From Saccoglossus kowalevskii (lineage: Eukaryota; Hemichordata; Enteropneusta; Harrimaniidae), in the NCBI RefSeq assembly GCF_000003605.2, contig NW_003125899.1, positions 118,749 to 182,748 of the forward strand: a stretch of DNA of 64,000 nt, read 5' to 3'. The position numbers and the translations under genes are program-made. This document shows, in pieces, positions 34,604 through 49,100 of this stretch. Within the stretch, counting starts at the first letter, position 1. Each line of letters begins with the position of its first letter. Below the pieces are notes generated by a model, which had not been told where the DNA came from, did not search any database, and saw only the letters and a program-made list of their open reading frames with translations.

Positions 34604-37600
34604 GTATGTCTTACGATTTGTATCAATAATTCATTATCAAATATAATTGTTTACTGTTAAAATATATTTAACTCTGAACGATTTTTTTTTACCGTTATTT
34701 CATCGTCTGCAGCAACGACCGCGGTCAAATGTGGAACTAGAATTTAGGCACGCTTGACTGCAAATAGTGTTTACACAGTGACGACAAAGTTGTGGCCTTA
34801 TGCCAAAATAACATTGATATTTTCCTATTTGTGGAAATGGCTTAATTTTTATTCAGCCATTTTGACAGTATTTGAAATTACATAAACTTTTAAAATTATA
34901 TTCATAATTTAGAAATATGGTTTTTGAATTCGAGTCCATGGTGTTCACATCCCATAACATTATAAATAGTTACTGTACTTTATTCAAGTTAGCTTTACAA
35001 CTTGACCGTGACTATTGGGACTGTGTGAATCATCCACAATAATAGAGTGTGCTTTGCTTTGTGAAGGTAGTATTAGTACAGACATCAGTATAATAAGGTA
35101 ATAACTTTCTAATCTCCTGGGTGTGTCTCATATTGTTCTCCAGGGCAATACTATTGTCACATTTTGAGCCCAAAGCATCTACTTGAACTATGTATACTAT
35201 GTACTAGTACTTGACGATAGCACCTTCAGTGTTTATGCCTGGTGGCTATTAGGCAAAATGATTTACTACAGTGGTCCCCAAGACAATAACAAAATCCTTC
35301 AATTAGTCAAATGATGTTAAACACACAACTGCCCTATACAATTGTTTTCCATTATAATTTTAATCCAGTAAGTAAGTTTGCTTTGAGATTAGACTTGACT
35401 GGACATAGCCTTTAAGCTCTTGCAAATGCCAAACTGCTTTTGCCTAGATTGAGCCAGAAATCAAAATGTTATGACTCCCAAAAAGTAACTTACTAAAATA
35501 TATATTAGTATCTACAGCTATGAAGCCAGTCGGGTACTACACCCTCTTTTTATGACAGTCATAATTAAAAGGCTAGAACCTGGCTGGAATCTCCATGCTG
35601 TAGTTTGTAGAGACTGGTCATCCTAGATGTCTTGGTGAAGCACTTCTGTATTGTCAAAATGACATAAATAATGTGAAAGCAATGTAATGCAAAACAACAC
35701 AACTGTGTTTGGTTGTTTCAATATTTAATAAATATAAAATGCAGTCTGTTATTGACGGACACCCACAGCTCAGCATGATATTGAAGCTGTGAACACGCCT
35801 CCTTCAACCCATTTATATCACAGTCCTTTGAGGGCAAAACTTTTCAGGAAGAGTATTTCATATTCCTTTATTGATCAGAACAACATATAGTCCACCTGAA
35901 CACATGGCTGTGCAGGACACCTGCTTGACACACTTGTCAATTGGATACTTCTCCTTATAGCCATTATATTTATAGTAACACTATAAATTACATCAAAATG
36001 CTGCTCAAAGCTTCCTGTTAATGATTTGAATCACTCTCATTAAGCTGGCAATAAAATTGATTTTTCCTGTCCTTTTCAATCAAGAAAATAATGAGATGAT
36101 CATAAAATTGCATTGACAAACACTTGAGTTTATATAAAGGGTACTGTAAAATATGTCGTTTTAGCTAGCATGTCATTTTAGCTAATTTATCTAATCTGTT
36201 ATTTCGCTAATTTAAAAAAAAGTATACCCTCACAATGAGAAACAATTGTTTTACATGCGTTGTGTACGTCGCTATGAGTCCCATATCGAACTAGCCGTGG
36301 CGCGACGACTACCGTCCTTTAAATTAAGATTCTGTTAATTTGTGCATTGGATCCAATTCACTAAAATTGCATGTAGCTATTTCAATGTGTTTTACAGTAA
36401 TCTGTATCATACTATCGTAGTACTATGGTTCCATAAGGACTATTTTATTTCTTACATTACATATGGGAGCAAATACACACATTTCACAACATTTCACAAA
36501 TTATTTTATTCAAAAAAGTTGTGAACAAAATTATGCAAAAAAAAATATTGTCTCTGGTCCTGTCATGTTAAAGAAAACATGATGTGCTGAGACATATCAT
36601 TTTTTTTCCTTTAAAAAAAAATTTGTAGCCTCTTTTTGTGAAGGGTTAAAAATGCCTCATATTATTTATGCATATGAAATGTACTACTGAAATTTAAATT
36701 ATAGAAACAATTTGCATATTAAAGCATTTCTTCCAGGTATCATGAAATGGTTTCCAAGGAAATTGATTAGGTCCATTTTAAATTATTAATCTTGATCAAA
36801 ATATCATATTTCTTGATGAATTTTTATTTTTATCAACATGTGTTTTATTATTACATATACATAGATGATATTAGCATAGACTTTAGAAATACATGTGTTT
36901 CTAGTCTAGGTTGTACATGCAAGTCGATGAAAAATAACATTTCTGAGAACAATTTTGTCTAAAAATAACGTCTACTGTATACAACTCTCCAGCTTTGCTG
37001 ACTGTGATGTGATATTCAGAACTGACTGAATAATTTAAACTCTCTTTTACTCTTACAGGAGTTCATTAACCTCGGCTCCAGATGCTCATTTTGTCCAAGA
37101 TGAATCTGAGGATAGCAGTATTAAAGTAGTTGTGAGGTAAGTAGTCCATCTCATATTACATCATCATGGCCTGTAAGTTTGATTCTGAGGTTTGTTTCCA
37201 TATTACGTTTTAAATTTCAATGTTTTTCATGAGTCCAAATGCTGTTGATAATTTGGGTTTCCCATTTAATTGTTCAAATTTGTATTATTAATGCTTTGGA
37301 ATAGTGTTCCAACATTCACAAATGTTTGCTGCTGTTTTGAATGGCTGCGGCCACAATAATTCAAAACAATGCAGAATCCTGGGCACAAATTCATACCATA
37401 AATATGTCACTTAATACAAAATCTATTACCAAGACCCCAATAAAGCTCTATAATGCTCAGAGTGCAACTTTAATGCATTTCCATGGTAACCTGATAGCAA
37501 AGCTCAATGTATTGTATTATGCATTTCTGAACACAAAAATGTTGATTTAATGTGGCTTAATCTTATTTGTTTGTGTATTTGCTTATTCCTAATTTGTTCC

Positions 37601-40096
37601 TGTGACAACACGTTATGTCATTGCTATGTGCAACAGGTGGTATAGCTTGCTATAAACTTGTCCGTGGGTGTCCAATGTTTATCACATTTACTGTTTTTTG
37701 AACTAGTAGTTTGCTAATTGTAACTATTGTGTGAAAAACAATCCTTTAACGCTGTAGTCCAGAGTGTCCTATGTTTACATGTTGTTTTTGAAATTTTAAC
37801 ATTAGGTATCGCAAGTCTGTTACACTACAATTAGAATTTGGGGGTCATTTGTCTGACTAGCCAGTTATGGAGCGCATGACATTGTATTTTGAATATATAT
37901 TTAAGTTGAATCAAGTTGAGTTTTAGTGACACAACCTTTGTTAATTATGGGACATTCGACCATAAATTAATATTAGTAGGACTTACTATATCATACGTTA
38001 TTAATAACTTCAGCAGTACGATGCATTGTAATAAATATTTATAATTAATAATTTTGCAACGCTATTATACCGAAATGTTACTTTTTATCAAGCTGACTCA
38101 ATTGCCATAATGTTAATGTGATGAAGGTAGGACAATTGGACCCTCCCCCAAATTTGTATCAAGGAGCGAGGTCACATAAACATTTGCTATGTTGAAAGAA
38201 AACTGGTTTTGAAATGGGATGGGATGGAAGTGACACATATAAAGTACTCTACTTAGGTCAACTTCTCCAATAATTAATGTGGTTGGAATTAGCTATATTT
38301 TTGAGTCTTTCAACTCTGATTTTATTTCAAAAACTAGACAAACCCACTTGACTCAGAATTCATTGGCTTTATGTGTAAAATAACCCCGCTCCAAGTTTTC
38401 ACACATTGGGAGTTAAATACTACTGTGGGAAAAATTCATTTCTCCATCTGCCTTATTGGAAGATTAGGATCACAGTGAAATTCCAGAGTGAGAGCTCGAT
38501 TTAACTATCACCCACCCCCTGCTCACAGAGAACAAAAAAATGTATTACAATCAATAGACCACCATAGTACCATTAGTACAATTGCCGTATTAGATGAATA
38601 GTCACAAATTGAATGGGTGTCAACAAAATTTACTTTATGTTGCTGGCCTAATTAAAATTACTTGTAAATGACTCGGCTTGCGAATAAGATTGCCTAAATA
38701 TATTACACAACTAAACAGTCTTCAAGCATTATTTATCTGCCACTCTTTTGTACCCTCTGTGCAGTGAAGCATGTGTTTTTTTATGGTAGGATCTCTACTG
38801 GTGGTTATTGTGTATGTATACCCTGCCTATTATAGTGCATGCCTCAATAATTCAACACTACACTTTGATGTGGTGTGCACAGTATTGTGTACTATTACCT
38901 GAACTATTTGACTTTAAGTGGCATTCCACTGAGAGATCTAGTATTGATTTTTTTATACAGTATGTGTGATTTTTTTTATTGCTTGAGGCGAAACATTTGA
39001 CCTGACCAGAAGGTTACATGACCTACTATGTACATAAATCAGCATGGGAATGACATAATTCTATTGAAGTTATTCTGCACCTCAAATATACTAGTATTGT
39101 TGACAAAACTGTTTAAAGTTGGCAACAATTTCCAGCGTTGTCATTTTCTGGAAAGCCTTGATTGTTAATGGCAATCAACCATAGGAACTCAAGGAGTGCA
39201 GTACTCAACTTTTACAATTCTTCATGTGTGAATAACGCTTGAATTATGCATTGCTTGTAACTAATGTGTCTAGATTGCTTTAACCTCTGATTACATGTGT
39301 TGACAGCACTGTTTGATCATAGTAACTATGGAATGTCATTTTGTGTATATTTGTTCTAAAACAACAAACAGCTCACCTTGTGTGTTTTGAACTAAATTAA
39401 TTTTATGAACTAGGTCTTACTTGTTTATTTTTACACTATCTCTCAAATTCCGTTTAACACGTCGGCTGCTGATGCCATTTTTTCCTCATTCATTTTGGCT
39501 ATCAGTAGAGGCTTTCAGCAGCAATGTGGTAACATTATGTAAAACTGCAAGGCTTGTCAATACTTGTTTCTTAGCCCAATGTTTCAACCATGTTGTCACT
39601 GTTGTTTGTTTTGTTGTTGGGTTACAATGAAGTACTTGGCTCTGTATATTAGTTTAGTCTACATATTTCGTTTTGTTTCTCTAAAGTTGATCATCAGGTA
39701 CTACAGCATTATAGTCTTTTTGTCAGTTTCAATTTTTTCTTCTATTTAGTTCTATTGTTATCGTGTGTCCCCACACCACTCCTACCGATTTTAAATATTA
39801 AAAATACTGGATACATTATTAATAATATTATGTAATATAACTATATGTTTTAATTTTCATATTATGATAATTCTCACTGTCACTCTTAGCACAAATATTT
39901 GAGACTTAATGGCATTTCAGTATTGTAGTGAATTGGAACAGGTGCAGCTAAGATTGAGCCAAGTGTTATGAATTATTTATGTTTACTGCCTGTGAATATC
40001 AAATAAAAACTTGGAAAATTATAAATAGTTCCAACCTATAACATGTTTTCAGTCCCATTTGGACGAGCCTGGCACAGAACAGAAACTCTAGGTTAA

Positions 40097-40127
<31 letters not shown>

Positions 40128-43100
40128 ATTGTCTTTCCAATGTCTAAGACATTCCTGACTACTGATCACATTCAAATGTTTCACATCATACAATTCTTTT
40201 ACGATGTGATTCAAGATTGCTGAATGGGGGCCAGTGCTGAAATTACACCAAAATTTCGGCCAAAACTGAACATTGTGCTCCTGCTTGAATAAAATTGCTT
40301 CATACACAGAATATCAAATGGCCTCATGATGCACTTTCTTAGCACCAGTTTGAGTGAAATTCAAAACAGCTGGGGTTACCACTTGAACAAGCTTACTGGG
40401 TAGTACATTCAGCAATTTCTCAATACTAGTCATTCGATGGCCATTATATTCAAAATTCACCAAAATGATAATGCAATAATTTTTCTATTTCACTACTGTT
40501 TATTTTGTTCAAAGTACATGTGTGCTGGTTAAATTTTAATGTCAATAGTTTTTACAAAAAAATAAAACGTAATGTAAGCGGATAACACATGCTGTTTATA
40601 TGCCCATGTAATTTACATATACTATAACTAATACAGATTACTAAAATTGAAACTCATCCGAAAAAACTCAACAACAAAATAATAATGCTATGATGGCAAT
40701 TAATTCACAAACCATACACACTTTAAAAAATATCTTTTAAAAGTCAATCTTGCTGTTGCTATCATGAATTTATAAGAAATACATTACAATTTCAAAATAC
40801 TGTAAAATGATTTATTTTAGCTGGAATTAATTTGCACTGAAAAGACATTTTGGCTGTTTTGTGTGTTTATTTGAATAAAAAATATTGGGAAAAAAAGGTA
40901 TTTTCGCTGGATTTTATTTTCACCGATTCATAGTTCAAGTGACAATAAATCTTAAGTGAAAATAAAGTAATATACAGTATTGCATTCAGGTTGTGTTGGT
41001 TTTTATTCAAATTAGCAATAGTTTACATATACCAACAACATTTAGTTGTGCTATACCATAAAGCCTCAGACTTTTTGTGTTCCAACACTATCTCATGATT
41101 GTTGTAATAATTCTTCAAACCTTTTTTTTTAACGATGCATAAACCAATACTAAGCAAACATTTTCAAATATTTACGATTGTCACATATTAATGTACAGTG
41201 TTGTGTGTTAATCAATAACTTTACCAAAATCAAGCGGTTTCACCATTACTGATCTAGATCTTGGGCATATATAGGAATTTTGGTACAAGTAAACGTACAT
41301 AGAAGTTTTTCCAGAGCCTTACCTACCATATCAGTTCTTGGTTATTTTACATTTGCCTTTGTAAATCTGTATCAGGTGACATTCCTATATAGTTTTACTT
41401 ACATGTATGTTACTATTTTTGTCAGTACCTTTTGAAAAACAGGCATAAAGCTACTTAGGTCAAAAAAAAGAAAAAAAATCTGTTGGGGAGGCAGGTAGGG
41501 TTTTTTGTAGGTATTTTTCCCAATGGACTTCCTTTTAACAAATAATTTGAATCACAATCATACATTTAATAGAGACTTGAGATTGAAAAAAGAATGTTTA
41601 ATCAATATAGTTGATTTTCTTACAATCATTCACAAAGTAGTAGATGAACAAAATCATTTTGGTGGGTAGAACGTGGATAATTTGCCTAAAAATAGACTAA
41701 GTATGATATAAATTGTAGTAGCATACAGTATATTTCCTATCTTGTTTACTAATTGAAAATGCTGTTGGTGTATTATGCCATATACTCTTCACAACACAGT
41801 GCATCTTTGGATAAATGCAAGATTGTTACGGTGTGCTTGCGGCGATGAGGCATCATCGTCAAATATTAATCTTGGAAATGAAATATCCTGACAGGTATGA
41901 AATCATAGTTGTTGCGACAAAACAGTCTGCACAAGGAAATTAAACAAGTGACAGTTATGTATGGTAAATCAGTAATCACTCACAATCATAGCTTTAATTT
42001 TACAAAAACTGATAGCAGCAAAAAAATACTCATGGAAGCATCATAATTAAGGGCTCCAGGTTTTGCATGGTCATAAGATTTCTCATCCAACAGAATTTTT
42101 GATTCAAATGAATTTATTTTTGATTTGGTAACACCACATTCTTCAGTGCTTTAATCTTTCAGGATTTGTTGCCATAGCAACCGATTTTATAATTTTTTCA
42201 TGGTAATCCACAATAATCAGTGGGAAGTGGGAATGCAACTTTAATACTGTAATTTTCTAATACTATTAGCACATGTATGAGTAATATTTTAATGATCCTG
42301 TATTTAATAAATGCAGCTTCTGGTTTGCTTCTATCGAATTGCAATTGTCACATGCAGCTCATCATCATGCCACCTTCCTCTTTTGGCATTGTTGTGGATA
42401 GTGTTCAAATCACCACAGTTGTAACATAGCGCAAGCTCAAGTTTCATGAAAATAAAAAATGTATTTCACAAGTTTAGTGTATTGTAACATGGATCCATCA
42501 CAACATTGTGCAGGGCTTTAAATTGTACTTACATATGTTGCATTGTCACCAATATGCTGGTATTTTTTGTACTGTGCTCTCTTAATAGTCATACAGCTTC
42601 AATCAAGGTGTAATATTGATAAGATTAAATCATTATTATTTGTAAATAAGCCACTGTACTTGTTGCCATTACTGTCTACCACTACATCGTGTTATGAAGC
42701 ATGATTAATTTAATTTACTGTCTGAAGTATTTTCAAATTGATTTCAATTTAACACTTCCATGGCTTTCATTGTGACCGATTTCATTTCATTAGTACATGT
42801 ACAGCCATTTCCTATATATAACGTATAACCTTACCCTTTTAAAGAATTTTCAAATTTCAGTTCTAAGTTACTCGTTGAAGTCGGTCAGTAAACTCAACAC
42901 AATAACATGTAGGTCTAGCTAGGTTCCCTCTAATACAATTTTGTACAGAGCTAAATTGTGAATGTTACCTTTAGTCTCCTGCGCTAAGATTTTTTCTTTG
43001 CACATACCCCCGCTGCAAAAGGTGATTTTTCATTCATTGTGAGATTTAGGTCTGTACAGACGTGAATAAAATGTCTGCTGCAAAAATCAAAGGATTTATT

Positions 43101-46100
43101 TTTTAGTTTATTTTCTTTTTTATAGCTCAAAGTCGAAATACTGATTTTTGAAGAGGGGAATGTTGAGTTGAGATACCCTTACTTCATCAAAATTGACCAT
43201 TATGTGTATACTGGTATACTCGTTTGTCAAATCACACACAGTGTTTTGATGCCACTACAATGCTATGACCTTTGTTTGTCCTGTTTTTACCTTGGATCTC
43301 GCAGTGAACGAAATATGGTCTATTACAATAGTTTCAATATGTTAATGTGGCTCATTTTTCCAATGTTTATAGCAACATCCTAGTTATTGACATGTAATCA
43401 TTATTTTAAAGATATCCTAGAGGCAGGGATTTAGTTTTCCTACTTTTTGGCAATGTCCGCATTTCATTAATTATATTTTCTTTAAAGTAGTTGCTTAGCT
43501 CCGAGCTTTTTTATTTGATAGCAGAATTAATGGTTCTTGATTTGCTGTGAGCAGTTTTCAAACTCAAACATGAATTTTGCATAAGCTATAAATGCACATT
43601 CCAGACAAATGTAACTTTGCTTGCGACTCCCAAAGGCCAAATGAAACACGTGTTTCATCAGCCTGACTGAATCGAGTTATAGTTTGAAAACCCAAACAAA
43701 AGTATTACATTACAGCGATATTTGCAACACTAAAAACAACTTCTTCCACTCCATACATAAGCTCTGACAAATAACAAAGTGCAACCATAGAGGGCGGTGT
43801 TTTCCAGAAATGCAAAAATTTGAAAACCTAAGAGATCAAGGATTATTCCTAAATGAGGAACAAATGATTTTACCATATATAACTATAAAAAATCTTAGTC
43901 TAATACATATCTCATTAGTAAATTATGACTTTTTAAAGTGTGATTATCACCTCTTGGCTTACTGAGACACATCTATATGTCGGTCGTTTTGTCAATTATA
44001 GTTATAGCGAGAGTTTTTAATGGTTCACAGTAACAGTTATCAGTAGTTAACAGCAGTTAGTAGTTAACATCTGTTGCCAATGTAATTCAATAGTAGTTGT
44101 AATTAGTGCACAATAACAATTGTCAATTATATTTAACAGCAGCTATCAATAGTTATCAGTTGTTAACAACAGTTTTCAATGCTAGTTAACCAGTTGCCAA
44201 TAGTTCACAGTAATAATTGTCGGTAGTTAACAGCAGTTTCTAGCATTTGCTCTCTTTTTTTGTTAGCATTTACTAAGAAAATACTCTTTGCAGTTTAACT
44301 TCGTTACCATACTCATACTTGTACGTTAACAGGAATAAACAGCCACTTTTGATCAGGTAACATACAAAGGCATACTCACCTTTGGGGTGATTATTAGTCC
44401 CCGTTCGGACATAGTCCGAAAACGGGTACTTATGGATTGACCTCTGTGCATCCATGTGTCCATGCATGCGTGTGTGTGTTAGTGTGTGTGCGAGCATCTG
44501 GACCTGTATCTTAGACATGCCTGGACCAATTACATTCAAACTTCGCACATACATCATACATAATATTATACATATGCACACCATTTTTGTGCTAAAAAAT
44601 CATCAAAATCAAGCATTTCTCAGCTGTTTACAGATGGATTTTATTTAAACTTGGTATATACATTGGACATTATAGGACCTTGATGCACATTATTTTGTTT
44701 TTCAGATAAAATTCAAAATGACCGACTGGCCATACAACATGTCATACATCATGTTATACATCATGTCATAGATATACAGATATATTGGTTTGACGATCCT
44801 ATTAAAAATAGCCGACTGGTGGCCATTTTTGTGCTTAAAAAATCATCAAACATCAAGCATTTCTGGTATTTATGCATGGATTTTGTTCAAACTTGGTACA
44901 TACATTAGTCATTACAAGTTCCTGATGCACGTCCATTTTATTTTTCAGATTGGATTCAATAACTGTGACATGCTTTGACTGATTTTATATATTCATTATA
45001 CATCATGTTGTAGATATATACATGTATTCAAAATGGCTGATTTTGTTTTAATTAATGCTGTTCCAGAGCAATATCTCTCAATATGGACAATTGCAAGTAC
45101 TCGTTTGAGGATCAAATACAAATGTCAATCATTTTAATGTTAAACAATCATCATAATTGTATTCCTGAAATGTTTATATTCTAGCTATAATACTATAAAC
45201 AAAACTATATATCTTAAATTTAACTAACAGGGACTGTGCCATGCATGGCTTGTTATATCTATATAACTAATTTACTAATAAACAAACTGTTTTTCAGAAC
45301 TAATTTGTTCTTGCATGATCCAAGTAGAGAGTACAACTTCCACTCACTTTAAAAATGTGGCATGATTATGAGCATCAACATCCTGGATTTGAACTGAAAA
45401 TATCCAAATTGAAAAATGTCCCCAATTTAGTTACTCTAAATGAGCTAAGCAAATGATTTGTGATGGAATGCAACACGTAATTCACTATGATACATCATAA
45501 ACTTATCAGGTTTGATATCTACAGGCTATTGGCCCATTGATCTTCATGGAGGCAAAATGGTTGTCACTCTGGACTGACAATCACATGGTTGTGAGTTGAG
45601 TCTTGGCTATATTTATATCATGGTGTTGCATCCTACTTTACTCCTTTCTCCCCCTACCAGGAAATAAATGGAAACCTGGCTGTTATGGAAGGTTTGGCAC
45701 ATAACCCATGTGCACCTGTATATGGCAGCTGGGGTTGTATGCTCCCTTGGTAGTTGGGATGATTGACGAAAGAGTTAAATGGGCATTATTACTGGGATAC
45801 TATAACGTAGTATCAAGCATTGTGGTTGTTTATTACTGTAAAGGGGTTAATTATTCACTGGGTTTTAATTTAGCTTATTTCGCTGACTGGAAATTGCGCT
45901 AAATTAAAACCCAGTGAATATGTAAAATTTAGCATAGAACACATTATCTAAATGATAAAACCATGAATTTAAAACCCATTGAATATGCCCGAATGGTAAA
46001 TCAGCGAAATTTAAACGCAGTGAAAATTAGTCATTTTACAGTACACCGTATTATTATTCTACATACACAGCATGTGTACTCCAGCTCGGCAGCCGCTATC

Positions 46101-49100
46101 ATAAATTAACAGTCTATTTTGGGGCCTTGTTCTGGTAAGAATTCTCAAACCCAAAATGGTTAGGAATCCTTGGCAACCCAAAATGGTTTGTTAATTAATG
46201 AGAGAGTCAGGGCCTCATATAATATAGTCGTACTCTCCAAGTTGTCATCAGTTAACAGTTGTTATCATCAGTTCACAGAAGTTGTCAAAGTTGTCAGTAG
46301 TTAACAGGAATAAATATGTTTGTATTGCAGGGTAAGACCATTGAACGATGGTGAAATAACACGGCATGACAGTATGGCTATTGAATTGCCTGGTAACAAT
46401 AATGTTGTGGTAAGCATTACAGCTTTACCTCAGAATAATGTAACATGCACCACCTAATTCTCTTACATTTGTTCACTTTAATTGAAAATGATGAAAAACT
46501 GAATGGTTTCAATTTCAGATACATTGTTACTCAGTCAAAATAAAAGCCATTGAAAACAATGTTTTATGTGCCTATATAGTCATATTAATGTCAAACATAA
46601 TTTGTGAACATCATCATTCATCAAAGAAAGTATTGCAGCTAAAAGAACCATATATTAGGTAGGATAAGTAGTAGTCATTGTATGTCATTGTTTTGTGTTT
46701 ATTTAATAGATTGATCAGCCTGGAAAAAAGAAGTCATTCACATTCAATGCTGTGTTTGAACTCAGCGCAAGTCAACAAGATGTTTTTGACAATTGTGGCA
46801 TAAAACAACTGATTGAAATGTCTATTGATGGATATGCCAGTACTGCATTTGCATATGGACAAACTGGTTCAGGGAAAACATATACTATAACTGGTCCATT
46901 CAACTTGGTAAGAATTTATATACGAAATATGTACTTGTTTTATTACTCCATCAGCTTGTGAAAATGAGATCACTGTTTTACTTTCTATTGAGCCTTACAT
47001 TATGTAGTTGCCTTCTTGTTGTTGCTTTTCACTTTGGAAATATGAATCTCCAGTACTGTCAAAATGAAATGTGTGAAAAGGTCTGGACAGGATATCCATT
47101 TTTAATATTTAATATTTTTTTAAAGCAAAAATGTAATTTTTTGAATATTTAGAAAGTGTGAATGCAACTTTCAAACATTTTGCACATGTATGTTCTAGTT
47201 GCTAGATGGAATATGTCATGTCTCTGCCTGCCCTTGTGGTCTTCATCACCTTCATCATTATGTCATGTGGTTTAATTACTGGAAGCGTGGTTTCTGAAAC
47301 TAAGTCTATATTACTGTGATTTTAAAGCCAAATTATTGGATATTTTTCTTGTTGACATGATGATATTTCACCACCCTGGCAGTTTAACAACTGTTAGTTT
47401 TGCCACAGTCCCTCTATCACAGGGACTGTGGTTTTGCATTTCAGACTACTTTTAGGTAAATATGAACTGTATCGTATTCTGATATGTTTTTAATTTGTCT
47501 TCACAGAATGAAAATCCAAACCCTGAATTGTATGGAATGATCCAAAGATCATTTGAGTATTTATTTATGAACCTTCAGAAGAATACGGATAAAGCTGGTA
47601 TTACTTATACTTTAAGTGCTTCCTATTTAGAAATTTACAATGAACAGGTGAGAATTATTTTGAGAGCTACAAAATCATGAATCTTCTATAAATTATACTG
47701 TACCTTAGCAGTGACTGTTGTCAGTGTATGAAATTAGGCCTGTTCAATGTGTTAACCGTTTGCTGCAGTTTTTACAGTTTAATAGATTCATTCGACTGTT
47801 GCTCCCGAGAGATTTAATCTGCATGATCACTGATAATATAATACAAATAATATCCTCCACTCTCACCATGTAAATTTTCTAAAAAAAACGTGACCCAAAA
47901 CACATGGCTGGCAATGGAAATTATTTTTCTTTCTTACTTTATACAACGCCTCAAACTTAAATTGCATAGTTTATGTCACCTACAAAATACACCTACAAAA
48001 TCAAGACTTTTACGTAATTTGCCCACATCACATCTCTGACTTGTCATAAATATTTTATCAGTATTTCCAGTATAGGTCTCTGGTGTAAACTGATTTTGAG
48101 GTCCGAAACAAAGATTTCAATTTTAATATTTTTGCACACATCAACCAATGGCTTTATGATTAAAAATACATCCCCTAAAAAAGCCTCATAATTGAGTGCT
48201 ACCTAATCTGTGCTGTATCTGATTGTAGGTCAAAGACTTGTTAAATCCGTCCCAACGAGACAATTTACTTGTAAGGTGGTCCAAAACTAAAGGATTTTAT
48301 GTAGAAAATTTATTCCTTGTGGAATGTGAGACGATAGATGATATGCTAGCAGTATTGGAAGAAGGTAGGATATACAGTTTCAAAATTGTTTTCACTTAAT
48401 TTACTCCCCACTAGTTCAGCTAATTATGGTACCATCATCAGATTTACACTATTTCACTGAAGCTGACCATCCATGGCCATCTCTATCAACCTGTTCATGA
48501 TCGTGTTAGGAAAAATTGTATCTGAGCTCTGTTAAATTGAATGATTGGATTGCCTGCGCCAAGAAGCTGGATCCATCAATCAGCAACTCAAATTTGAATC
48601 AATAGATCATGCTGTCTTATATCACGTCTAAGCTTGAATGACACAAACACGTGTCTTTGCATTCAATTTCCATGGAAACACATCATAACACTTGACTATG
48701 TGTTCCATTTATCATGAAAACACACCAGAGCAAATGCAGATTTTTAGTGAGATTTCTCCCAAGGTATAATGGTGAGGTGATGACTGAGTAAATGAACCTT
48801 GGCTGGCGACGATATTATGGTATATGTGTATATATTTGAACTCGATTAAAAGTCTTATTTGTTAGTGTAACAGATAAGTCTTAGGGAATTCGAAGCATGG
48901 AACAAAAACACCATGTTCACAGTTGATAATTTTTCTGTCTTAACAACCACTGCCTAAAGTGCAAATATAAAACTATTATTGTTAAAGTTTGTTTCATAGA
49001 TCTGCTTCCCTCCTAGGCAGATCACCCGATTAAATGGTGAACTGAGAATAAAATTGTCCGAGCAGGCTAATACTGTCTGAAAAGGGATTATATGATTTTC

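Larger units (their letters stand above)
37137..46330. other. KIF12 intron 2 (9.2 kb)
   Basis: No exon seen. Holds the GT/monomer fragment (40090), fold-back MITEs (40798, 45834), GTTAAC repeats (44020, 46245) and the hairpin-headed repeat (44399). 37.2-40.0 kb shows nothing recognisable. Confidence 0.7.
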
